64,000 nucleotides of DNA from Spiroplasma poulsonii (GTDB taxonomy: Bacteria; Bacillota_I; Bacilli_A; Mycoplasmatales; Mycoplasmataceae), in assembly GCF_009866525.1 (NCBI RefSeq), contig NZ_CM020866.1:927353-991352 (forward strand). The letters are read 5' to 3'. A model generated the notes under the pieces. The model saw nothing but the letters and a program-made list of their open reading frames with translations. It was not told the DNA's origin and ran no database searches. The translations under genes and the position numbers were made by a program. Shown in pieces: positions 40,416 to 50,061 of the stretch (positions are counted from its first letter, which is position 1; each line of letters starts with the position of its first letter).

Positions 40416-41954
40416 TTATTCACTTTTTAAACGAATTGTAACTTTGAATGAACCAACTTTAATTGGGTCATAATCGTTTCTTGTAATATCCACAACTGTA
40501 TAATCTTTTTGTAATTTTTGGTTTAAGTTTCCAAATTTAACCCCTCTGTTTGCTCCTTTATTTGAAGGAATAAACACTGGGATTTTACGATAGTCTAAAG
40601 CTGGGATTGTCATATAAACAACAATTTGTTGATATGGTGAGTCAACATCTTTTAATGATTCATTTAAATACTTAATAAATTCATTGCTTACTAATTGTGC
40701 ACCAAAGTTTTTATCTTCAACAAATTCATGTGATTGGTTGTGTGTGATGTAAAATGAAATTCTAGCATCAACATTTACTAATAAGTATTTTTCTGGTACT
40801 GTTGCACCATTATATGTGTATGATGATTTGTCTTGACATTTTTCAGCAATTGCTGCTGCAATTTCATTAGCAACTGTTTCAATTTTATATAATTTTTCAT
40901 TATTTAAATCATATTTTGCTGATTTATTTCATAATAATTCATCATCATTAACACGAACTTGTTCTAAGAATAATAATTTACGTAATCATTTTTTAGGAGC
41001 ATTTTTTCATTCATCTTCTCCTAAGATTACTTTACCTGGTCCTTCGTTTTCCTTTGTTTTTGATCACATTACTTGAATGATATCTAAGGCAACAGGCGTT
41101 CTTTCTTGTTTATCAACTAGCATTAATGAAGGTCCAAATCCTGATAATACTTTATGAGTATTTGGTTTAAATAATTTAACTCATTGGTCATGTTTGATTT
41201 CAAATAATTCATTGATTGAATCTAAATCATCTTGTGATGATTGTGATAAATCAATAATATAATTTGAACTTAATAAGTTAAATAATCTTCTTAATAAGTA
41301 TTTTAAAGTATTTACTGTTTCATACATTTTAAATTTATGAATTGGATCATTATCTCATGGTGATAATGCATTATTGTAAATAATTTTTAAAGCAATATAA
41401 TTAATGCTTGATTTTTTAGCAACTTGGGCAATTGCACCAGCTTCAGTATCAATAACATCAATTGTGTGACCATATTTGTCAACCATCTCTTTAAATTGTT
41501 TTGAGTTATAAATCAACATATCTGCTGTTCCAGTAACTCCTTCAGTCAATCCTAATTTAAAGTCTTTAACAACTTTCGCAAATTCACCATCGAATTGGAA
41601 TGACTCAGGTTCATTAACAATTTGTCCATATTTAATATCTTTGAAAACTGTTAAGTCTGCATCACGATAAATAAATTTTGTTGAAATTGTTGTATCTCCT
41701 GTGTCATGTTTGTCATTTGTTGACAAGGCTAAATCTATGTTCAAGATTGTTTGTAAACCAGGATATTTTTCTAATAAGTAAGTAATAGCCATTGCTGCAT
41801 TTGCTTTACCATAACCTACTGTTGCAATAATGAAAGTTTTTCCATGGTACTTAACATGTTGGATAACACAGTTTTTTCATCAATATTTTTTTACTGTTTT
41901 GATATTGTGCTTATCTTTCATTGTAAAATATGCCGTTGAAATAACACCGATCAT
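40416..41954 (-). CDS. fib: Fibril cytoskeletal protein Fib
   Basis: 512 residues, exactly the known length. Fib forms the flat ribbon attached to the inner membrane that gives spiroplasmas helical shape and takes part in motility. The N-terminal 200 residues resemble MTA/SAH nucleosidases: MIGVISTAYFTMKDKHNIKT, IATVGYGKANAAMAITYLLE, LTEGVTGTADMLIYNSKQFK, and VIDTEAGAIAQVAKKSSINY, where the D-x-E of the nucleosidase site is visible. The rest is unique to the genus. AGGTGGA precedes ATG. Several Trp are TGA. Its own terminator lies downstream. Sequence is close to the S. citri protein as I remember it. Confidence 0.97.
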
Positions 41955-42219
41955 TTATTTTCCACCTCTATTTTCTTAATAATTAATTTCCAAAATTGAT
42001 TATTTTTAGTGCATCTTACTATAACTAATATTTGATTATATGCAAAATACAACTAAAATTATTGTATCGTATTTTTAATAAATTATCAATGGATAATGTT
42101 AAAATGTTAAAAATTATTGAAATAATAAAAATTATTTTGTTTTTTATTTTTAAAATAAATAAAAATTATTTTCTATAATTATTATTAAAAACACAATTAT
42201 TTTTATTTAATGTTTAACA

Positions 42220-42444
42220 TTAAACATAGAAAATTGCATATTCTTGTGATGAATTTTCCCCTGTTGTTTTCTCATTTGGCTTTGTTATTTTGTTTTGATT
42301 TGTTTGTCTTGAATGATGCGCAATTTGATAACTATCTAAACTAATTTTAACAATATCAAAAAAATTAATTAAAGCAAATGCACCAATAAATCAAGCCGCC
42401 CCACCCGTAATTTCCTTTTGTTCTTTTATTGTTAATAATTTCAT
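42220..42444 (-). CDS. Double-glycine leader peptide, bacteriocin-like (peptide B)
   Basis: 74 residues. N-terminus MKLLTIKEQKEITGGAAWFI: a short amphipathic leader ending in GG, the processing site used by C39-peptidase ABC exporters for class II bacteriocins and pheromones. The mature part would start AAWFIGAFALINFFDIVKIS (hydrophobic), followed by a polar, Asn/Thr-rich tail of about 40 residues. One TGA Trp. It begins seven bases after the stop of peptide A, so the two are co-transcribed. No exporter or immunity gene is visible nearby. Confidence 0.65.
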
Positions 42445-42450
42445 TTTCAG

Positions 42451-42717
42451 TTAAACAAATAAAATTTGGGAATAATTAGCATAATTTAAATTACTATATT
42501 TATCTGATCAAGTTAAATGTGCCCCATTTGTTGTTTTATAACCACCTTCGGTGCGATTCATTTGTTGCGCTGCGAAATAAGTTGAAAAACCAGTTGAAAT
42601 TAAATTTGTTAATGAGTTACTACAAGCATTAATAATAGCAACAATCCCAGTTAAAAAAACCCCCGACATTTTTCCCCCAGATAGTTGCTTTGTCTGTTCT
42701 ATTGTTAATTTTGTCAC
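42451..42717 (-). CDS. Double-glycine leader peptide, bacteriocin-like (peptide A)
   Basis: 88 residues. N-terminus MTKLTIEQTKQLSGGKMSGV has the same leader plan as peptide B (hydrophobic-x3-E-x2-K-x-[LI]-[ST]-GG). The predicted mature part has a Gly/Ile-rich hydrophobic segment (SGVFLTGIVAIINACSNSLT) with one Cys, then a polar stretch ending YANYSQILFV. The final 18 codons follow a TGA Trp and are missed by standard-code callers. AAGGGGGGAAAAATAA precedes the start. The pair lies between greA and fib on the same strand. Confidence 0.68.
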
Positions 42718-42804
42718 TTTATTTTTCCCCCCTTGTTAATTATTTAACCTTTTCTTTTATAAATTCCTTGAAAAAAAAGTAATTATTTAATTACTTTCTA
42801 TTAT

Positions 42805-43275
42805 TTATTCAACACTTACAATTTTAACTTTATATGGAACTTGAATTCCTTTAATTTCAACTAAATCGCCCATTTTTTGACCAATAATAGCTTTAGCAAT
42901 TGGAGATTCATTTGAAATCGTATTTTCAAAGGGATTTGCTTCAACAGCCCCCACAATTTTAATTTCAAAATTTTTGTTAATTAATAAATTAGTAAAAGTA
43001 ACTTTACTTCCTAATTTAATAATTCCCGTTTTTGATTTTACTTCTTTAATTTCTTTTGCTTTTGTTAACAACGATTCAATTTCTTTAATGCGACCTTCAA
43101 CTTCCGCTTGACGATTTCGTGCCGCATCATAATCCGCGTTTTCTGATAAGTCCCCTTGTGCACGGGCTTCTTTTAATTCTTCAATAACTTCTGGTCGAAT
43201 GACGTTAATTAAATTATCTAATTCCTCTTGTAAATCCTTAATTCCCTCTTTGGTCAATAAAATTTCTTCATTCAT
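42805..43275 (-). CDS. greA: Transcription elongation factor GreA
   Basis: 156 residues, standard length. GreA enters the RNA polymerase secondary channel and stimulates cleavage of backtracked transcripts. The N-terminal coiled coil has EARAQGDLSENADYDAARNR, with the acidic D-L-S-E-N-x-D tip that positions the catalytic Mg. The C-terminal FKBP-like domain has NPFENTISNESPIAKAIIGQ and VEIKGIQVPYKVKIVSV. Complete, no TGA. Confidence 0.97.
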   Translation of the reverse strand: MNEEILLTKEGIKDLQEELDNLINVIRPEVIEELKEARAQGDLSENADYDAARNRQAEVEGRIKEIESLLTKAKEIKEVKSKTGIIKLGSKVTFTNLLINKNFEIKIVGAVEANPFENTISNESPIAKAIIGQKMGDLVEIKGIQVPYKVKIVSVE

Positions 43276-43363
43276 TTAATATTCCCGTTCCTCTCCATTT
43301 TTAATTACAACAATGATTATTATACCTTAAAAAATAAGATAGTTAAGATTTTTTTAACTTTTT

Positions 43364-44014
43364 TTAGTTTTTATTGCCTTGCTCTGTTAATAGCGTTTTA
43401 ATTTTAGTGGCAATCATATCAATTGCAATTTCGTTGCCTTCATAATATGGGACAATAATATCAGCATACTTAATACTTGGTTCAACAAAATATTCATACA
43501 TTGGTTTAACCGTCGTTAAGTATTGACTAACAATACTATCAATTGTTCGCCCTCGTTCATTTAAATCGCGGTTTAAGCGGCGAATAAAACGAATGTCATC
43601 TTCGGTTTTAATAAAAATCTTAATATCTGATAATTGGCGAATTTCTTCTAATGCCAACCCTAAAATCCCATCTAAAATAATAACATCACCAGCCATAACG
43701 TGATTTGTTGTTTCTGACCGATTATAAACCGTAAAATCATAAATTGGAGTTTCAATTGCTTGGCCTTGTTTTAATAATGTCAAATGTTCTACTAATAAGT
43801 CTAAATCAAGCGCATTAGGGTGATCAAAGTTAATTTGCTTGCGTTCTGCTAATGTTAAATGATCTAACTTTTTATAGTAATGATCCATTTTTAAGTAAAC
43901 AATTTTTTTACCTTGCAAGATTTTTGCAATTTTAGTTGCAACTGTCGTCTTCCCACTTGCTGTGCCTCCGGCAATTGTTACTAACTGAACGTTATTTTCC
44001 TTTTTTAACTTCAT
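43364..44014 (-). CDS. udk: Uridine kinase
   Basis: 216 residues. Phosphorylates uridine and cytidine in pyrimidine salvage. P-loop IAGGTASGKTTVATKIAK (residues 14-31), LKMDHYYKKLDHLT, NFDHPNALDLDLLVEHL, TPIYDFTVYNRSETT, VIILDGILGLALEEIRQL, DDIRFIRRLNRDLNERGRT and YFVEPSIKYADIIVPYYEGN: all family motifs in order. With the nucleoside-binding lipoprotein it fits an organism that salvages nucleosides. Complete, no TGA. 88 bases upstream of greA on the same strand. Confidence 0.96.
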   Translation of the reverse strand: MKLKKENNVQLVTIAGGTASGKTTVATKIAKILQGKKIVYLKMDHYYKKLDHLTLAERKQINFDHPNALDLDLLVEHLTLLKQGQAIETPIYDFTVYNRSETTNHVMAGDVIILDGILGLALEEIRQLSDIKIFIKTEDDIRFIRRLNRDLNERGRTIDSIVSQYLTTVKPMYEYFVEPSIKYADIIVPYYEGNEIAIDMIATKIKTLLTEQGNKN

Positions 44015-44055
44015 TATGTAAACCCTCCACTGGTGCTCTAATGTTAGTATATCAC

Positions 44056-44081
44056 AAAGAAAAACAACTTAACTGTTGTTA
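44056..44081 (-). terminator. Terminator of the permease gene
   Basis: On the minus strand AACAAC-AGTTAA-GTTGTT followed by TTTC, just after the permease stop. Short 6-bp stem. Confidence 0.55.
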
Positions 44082-44088
44082 AATTGTT

Positions 44089-45872
44089 TTATTGATCATG
44101 TTCTTCGGCGTCCTCATCAACTTCAAGTTGCTTATATTTGTCAAAAACAAGGTCTAATTCACTAAGCATATGCTTAGCATCATGATAGTTAGCATTCGTT
44201 TGATCCCGATATAACGCTTGATTCCGTTTTAAATAATACTTGATTTCGTTACGAATTTCTAATGAAACGTATTTTCAATCATCTGTTATTTCAAATTCAG
44301 CATCTAATTTTGCTTGTAATTCGGGACATTCTTTCATCCGACGTAAATATTTTTGACGATAATAAGTAAAATATCAAATTGTAGCAAAACTAACTGAGAA
44401 TCCAACAAAGGCTAATTCAATTGCTGTTCCAATAATTGCACTTTGATGTTTAGTTCCTGTTGTTGAAACAATATTATCAATTAAACTATAATAATGTCAC
44501 ACAAAAACAAAGCATAAAATAATAAATACAATTGAAAAGGCAATATGTTCTCATAACAGCATTTTAATTTTACGTTGATACCCTAGTTTTAATGTAACGG
44601 CAATGACCATCGCATAAATAAAAATTGTAATTGCTGATGACGCTTCTGTTAAAGATCAAATATCAAACGGTTGTTGATATGTCATTGCTTGCGCTGGAGT
44701 TGCCATAAACCCAAATTCTTTTGTTAAACTAACTCCTTTAATAATATCGGGAATTGCTAATCAAATAAAAATCATTAAACTAGTAATTACCAAGTTTAAA
44801 ATCGAAGCACGCGCTGGTAAACCATCTTTGTTTAGTTTTCGTAAACGATCAGGTAAATATCCTTCAGTTGATAATGGTTGTAACGAAGTTCCACCATACA
44901 GCGCATTTTGCATTGCAACATTAACCTTTAAGGACAACGCACTAATAATCATAATAATCGGACCACCATATAAAATAAGGTTATTGTTAAACCCTAACTC
45001 CATGTCCCCATGTTCATATTTTGAACAAAGTGATTAAAAGCTGCAAAGAAAATAATTGAAATAACAATATAGAAAATGGTACTAATTAACATAATTAAAA
45101 TAATTCCACGGCCAATATTTTTTTCTGGATTACTAATATTTCTCCCCGCGGTTGAGAATACTTCAAAACCAGCAAAGAAGAAAAAGCAAGAGTTAAAAGC
45201 TTTAATAAATCCTGGTAATGAAAATTTAGTATTGTGCCCCCAATAACTTAAATTTTCCCCACCATATTGAACCGCTAAAACTAACCCGGCAAGAATTAAA
45301 AAACCAGCGGTAACTCATTTAATAATTCCTGTTCCATTTGCTAATTTTTTATATAATTTAATCCCCCCAAAGATGATTGCTGCAGCTGACATATAAATGG
45401 CAATTCCAATAAAATCTAACCATAAATCCCCAAATGAGCCTCAATCAGCAGCATACCACGGAACGGTAACGCTTCCATCAGGATTAACTTGTGAGATTCA
45501 ATCAGCTCCAAATGAACCACGAATTAACATCATTACTTGAATCGTAATTAAGAATGGTAATGAGACATATTGCATAAAAGCAACAAAAATTCCTCAAAAC
45601 TTTCCGAAAGTTGTTCGCACATAAATATATGAAGCTCCATTATTGTTTGAATGGTGAACTCGTGCCATTTTAGCAAATGCTCATGCACATATTCCAGCAA
45701 TTAGTCCTTCCACTGCAAATAACCACACAGTATGAATTCCAATTGAGTTAGATTCTGAAATATTTGCTAAAATAGCAAAATTACCGATAAAACTAATTCC
45801 AACAGTATAATTAAAGCCTAATCAAACAAAATCCGCCAAACTAAATTTTTTGTTCTGTTCTTTTTTAAGCAT
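44089..45872 (-). pseudogene. APC-family amino acid permease, single frameshift
   Basis: Two frames encode one transporter. From ATG 45872: FSLADFVWLGFNYTVGISFI, RVHHSNNNGASYIYVRTTFG, FFFFAGFEVFSTAGRNISNP and IFFAAFNHFVQNMNMG, then a stop at 45012. In the shifted frame it continues without a gap: DMELGFNNNLILYGGPIIMI, YGGTSLQPLSTEGYLPDRLR, PARASILNLVITSLMIFI, more helices and a 100-residue cytoplasmic tail ending at TAA 44089-44091. One missing base near 45008 (GGGAC for GGGGAC) accounts for it. It is either a recent pseudogene or a sequencing error. The long soluble tail is unusual for the APC superfamily. Confidence 0.78.
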
Positions 45873-46078
45873 AAAATAGTTTTTTCCTTCCTAGTTAAAA
45901 AACAGTGTTAATATTTAATTGATGATATTTACATAAAAATTAAATTATAACATTCAAATTATTTAAATTTTTTCTAAATAATTTATTTATAATTATAACA
46001 ATCTGAAGTGAAAAAGCAAGCACGAAAAAGAAAAAAACTAGACCTTTTAGGTTCCTGTGAAAAGATTGTTTTACCAAT

Positions 46079-46102
46079 AAAAAAGAAAATCCAAAGATTT
46101 TC
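46079..46102 (-). terminator. Terminator of the efp operon
   Basis: On the minus strand GAAAATC-TTTG-GATTTTC followed by six T, about 70 bases past the Asp23-family gene. Confidence 0.75.
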
Positions 46103-46171
46103 ATAAATAATGCTATTATTTTGTTAATTTGTTATTTTTTTATTCAGAATTCCATCATTAATTACTTTATG

Positions 46172-46477
46172 TTAATGACGATAAGCAATACTAATATTTT
46201 TTGGTTTAATTTGTAATGAGTAACTTAGTTCCTTCATGATTGCTTCATTAATTTCTTCTGTTAACTCAGTTAATTCTTCTTCACGTAAGATCTTTCCACT
46301 AATATAAATATGTAAAATTGAATTATCAATCATACGGCATTCAATTTTATCAATAAAATATTGGTGAGTAATATCACGAATTGCATATAAAATAATTTTT
46401 TTAATTGTTAATAAACTCACAATAATACTACCACGGTGATTACTATCAATTGTTAACTCAGTAAAATTATTAGCCAT
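46172..46477 (-). CDS. Asp23/Gls24-family protein
   Basis: 101 residues. Contains the family's alternating pattern: GSIIVSLLTIKKIILYAIRD, IECRMIDNSILHIYISGKIL, then EEELTELTEEINEAIMKELS and LQIKPKNISI. Asp23/Gls24 proteins are small cell-envelope or stress proteins of Firmicutes; in many genomes one lies next to efp, as here, followed elsewhere by nusB. It starts 32 bases after efp ends, in the same operon. The role is unknown. Confidence 0.82.
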   Translation of the reverse strand: MANNFTELTIDSNHRGSIIVSLLTIKKIILYAIRDITHQYFIDKIECRMIDNSILHIYISGKILREEELTELTEEINEAIMKELSYSLQIKPKNISIAYRH

Positions 46478-46508
46478 TTTCGATCACCCCTTACATTTAT
46501 TTTATTTT

Positions 46509-47066
46509 TTATGCACGGCCAGAATATTTACCATCACTTGTTGAGACCGTAATTAATTCCCCTTCTTTAATAAATAATGGTACTTGTAATTCTAACCCAG
46601 TTTCTAAAACTGCCTTTTTCATCGCGCCAGAACTAGCATCACCTTTAACAGCCGCTTCCGCTGTGGTAATTGTTAAATCAACTTTATCTGGTAAAATGAT
46701 ACCCAAAACTTCACCTTCATATTTTGTTACCGAAGCCATTACTCCTTCTTTCAAAAAGTTTTTTTCTCATATTAATCTACTTGACGGAACTTCTAATTGT
46801 TCATAACTTTGGGTATCCATAAAAATAACATTCGCCCCATCATCATATAAATATTGCATTTCAACCTTATCAATCATTGCTTTTTCAACTTTATCACCGC
46901 CAGTAAAAGTAATTGATGTTGTCGCGTTGCTACGAAGATTTTTTACTTTTGTCTTAACGTGAGCTTGCCCCCGCCCCGACTTTGAGTGTTGTGCTTCAAC
47001 TACAGCATAAATATTACCTTCATATTGAAATGTTAATCCCGGACGGAAATCATTTACACTAATCAT
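46509..47066 (-). CDS. efp: Translation elongation factor P
   Basis: 185 residues with one TGA Trp that splits it in standard-code calls. EF-P relieves ribosomes stalled at consecutive prolines. N-terminal KOW-like domain: NDFRPGLTFQYEGNIYAVVE, with the modification loop KSGRGQAHVKTKVKNLRS; then the OB domains (MQYLYDDGANVIFMDTQSYE, PDKVDLTITTAEAAVKGDAS, LFIKEGELITVSTSDGKYSG). The loop tip is Arg32 rather than the usual modified Lys. First gene of an operon with the Asp23-family gene. Confidence 0.95.
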
Positions 47067-47149
47067 TTTCTTCTTCCTTTTCTATCTTATCTTTTTTATG
47101 ATTATAACCTAATTTTAATAATAAATAAAGACACAAAGAAAACTTGTTA

Positions 47150-47200
47150 AATTTTTTGCGCTTTTTTTGCCTCTTAATGTTTTAAAAAAGAAAAATGCGC
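47150..47200 (-). terminator. Terminator of the opp operon
   Basis: On the minus strand GCGC plus a T-rich arm pairs with an A-rich arm plus GCGC (47197-47200 with 47158-47161), followed by six A/T-rich bases. Located just beyond the lipoprotein gene. Confidence 0.6.
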
Positions 47201-47232
47201 TAATTCTTCTTTTGAACTACACCCCGGTTCTG

Positions 47233-47883
47233 TTAACTCCAAGTAATAACATTTTTACCAATATAACGTTCTGAATTTTTCGCTGCGATAATTTCAACCT
47301 CAGTTGCCGTCTTTTGAATTTCAAAATGACGCGGTGTAAAATAAAAGGTTGGATTTAAAACCGCAAAATATTCCATCATTTCACTAACTAGTAACGTTGC
47401 TAAAACCTTTGTTTCATAATTAAACTTAATTGTTTCTAAATCAGCTTGTTGTGTTCGGTACAATGCGATTGCAATAATTTCTGTTGTATCAGCAAAATGA
47501 ACACTCGTCGCATTTGCCTTAATTTTTACATTAATAAAAGTTGTCTTTTCGTTCCCACTAGGGATTTGCTGTCAAGTTAAATCAGTTCAACTAGTTGGAG
47601 TTGTTCCTTGCTGATAATACGTGAACTCCAGTTCATTACTAGCAACTTCACCGCGATATTGATTGGTTTCTAGTGCCTCATAAATTGCATTTTGAAAAAT
47701 TGATTCCGTTACAGTGGCAATTGTGTTTTGGTGATCAAAAACAGGAACTAATGCTAATTGGGTTTTAAATAACGCTAAGGAAATTTTACTACGATCACGT
47801 GTTGCAAAATTATTACAACTAACAGCTGTTACGGGAGCACTAAATACGGTCAAAGCACTAAACATTGTCAATAGTCTTTTCAT
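47233..47883 (-). CDS. Lipoprotein at the end of the opp operon
   Basis: 216 residues with three TGA Trp codons. Signal peptide with lipobox PVTAVSCNN (Cys23), so it is anchored on the outer face of the membrane. ATG 47883 is chosen because it gives a clean signal peptide; a longer start at 47910 adds a basic stretch. The body is beta-rich (NELEFTYYQQGTTPTSWTDL, FINVKIKANATSVHFADTTE). Not recognised. Begins one base after the oppA stop, so it belongs to the operon and may be an accessory of the peptide transporter. Confidence 0.75.
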
Positions 47884-47884
47884 T

Positions 47885-50059
47885 TTAATAATCCTCCCTA
47901 AAAGCCGCATAATCAGTTTGAATAATTCCTAATTGTTGTTGATAACGAGCCTCAATAATTTGACGTTCACTAGCAGTTAATAAGTACGGATTTAATTCCA
48001 TTCCTCAGTGTTTATATTTTGAACTTCCATAACCAACGGTAATTTGTGTTCGAGGGGTAAAATATGAAATTCGAATTTGATATGAACCATTGGGAACATA
48101 AATTGGAATAAAAATAAAATCAGTATAAATTGAATTAAATTCTGCTTTAGCAAAACCTTTATAACGATTAGTTAATAATTTTGGATCAGTAATATGATCA
48201 GCATCAGTAACTTGATTAGTATAATTTTTAAAAACATTATAGAAATTTTCAATTGCCGAAGTTTCTTTTAACCGATTTCAATATGGATTATTCAATTTAT
48301 TTTCAATATCAGCAAAATCAGGAGCACGATTATTTACTAATTTTAAATCACTAAAAATGCGTGATGTTCCTGAATAATATTGTAAATCACCACCAAGGGA
48401 AAAGGTATGTAAATAAGTATATGGGTCAGCATAATCTGGTGATCATCCACTAACCAACAGATCTCAATCAGCTTTTTTCGTACGACTAGTATATTCTGTT
48501 GCATCAACAGTAATGTCTGGAATAATTTTAATAACATTATTTTCCGCATTAAACGAATCAATCATATTTAATAAGAAGCGATTACTTATTAATGTTGATG
48601 CCCCATTCATTAAAAAGATAATTTTAACATTTGATGAACCTGTGTTTTGTTGTAACCAAGTTCGAATATCATTCAAAATATCTTTATCGTTTTTTAATAA
48701 ATCTTCATTCAGATACAAGGCATCACTACCATCTTTTAATAACTGACTGCTTGCTTGCACATCATTGTTTCGAAATTTCGCCGCATATTCTACTTCAACA
48801 TAGTACGGATAATCAACCTCCGCATTATTAATAAAATCACGAGCAGTATAAACATTTCGTAAAAATTTTGATGTTTGTGAATCATCTAAGGCTTCTGAAT
48901 AATATTTTACAAACTTACTACGATCTAAATGAGTTGCTAAGTATTTTCGAATTTTATCATATTGTAGTGCCTTGCTCGCATTTAAACTTTTTTGAGCCAA
49001 ACTACTGTTACTACTTAAAATATTTGCATTAGCATAATTAAGCATTAGCGTATAAGTGGTTGGATCAGGATTAATAATACTTGAGGCCCCACTAAAAACG
49101 GGATTGGCAGGATTAGGCCCAACATATTTCCCCCAACCATTGGTATCAGTTGGTTGAACAACAAAGTCATTAACATCCCCCGATTCAAATAATACTCGTT
49201 CCCGCGAAACATCATTGTTTGCTAAATAGGTATAATTCAATTTATCAATATAAGTTAATTTAGCATGACGATAGGCAGCATTTTTTCGTAATAAAACTTG
49301 CGAGGTTGAACTATATTTTTCAACTAAATATGCCCCCGAATACCAAATATTTTTATAATTTGTCCCATAATTATAACCTTGTAATACTGCTTTTTCTGGC
49401 ATTGGTGCAAACGCTAAATAAGTCATTAAGGTATCAAAATACTCTGCTGGCTTTGCTAATTTAATTGTAATTTCATCATCTGCCGCGTTAACACTCATTC
49501 CTAATTTTGTTCAAATTGGGTTATTATAATAATCCGATTGATATTTACCAGCTTGAAAATACTCTCAAATTTCTTGTGCTCCAGCAATAAAAGTTCGTCA
49601 AATCCCAGCGGTTGCTGATAAGTTTTTTGGAAATAACACAAACTTAGCCGTGTTAATCATATCACTTGCTTTAATTTGTCGTTGAAAGGTACCTTGATAA
49701 TTAAATCATTTTGCTGCTGAAGAAATTTTATATTTTCATTCACTTGCATCAGAATTTGGTTGCCCAACATATTTTGATGTTTTATCGGCTTGCACCGCAA
49801 GATCACCAAAACTACGATTATATTTATCGGTTGCCACTAATGTTCCAACTAAGTCCGCTAAAATCTTATTATCCTCTACTTGCATTGTTGTTCCGCTTGA
49901 TCATGATGTTAACGGATATTTAAACATTGAACGAAAAACATTATCATAATTTAAACGGTTAGCTAATCGCTCTAAACTAATTCCGCACGATACTACCAAG
50001 GGCGTCACCGTTGTAATGGTCGTTAAACTTGCAAAAAGCGCTAATTTCTTCTTTAACAT
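47885..50059 (-). CDS. oppA: Oligopeptide ABC transporter, substrate-binding lipoprotein
   Basis: 724 residues with many TGA Trp codons. Lipobox PLVVSCGIS (Cys25). The mature part matches SBP family 5 in plan: WKYKISSAAKWFNYQGTFQR near residue 105, the TIKLAKPAEYFDTLMTYLAF segment, NNDVSRERVLFESGDVNDFV, DPTTYTLMLNYANANILSS, and DWDLLVSGWSPDYADPYTYL near the C-terminus, which is typical of peptide-binding proteins. It is larger than most OppA proteins (about 540), as in other Mollicutes. It lies between oppF and a lipoprotein gene; the start is two bases after oppF ends. Confidence 0.92.
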
Positions 50060-50061
50060 CG

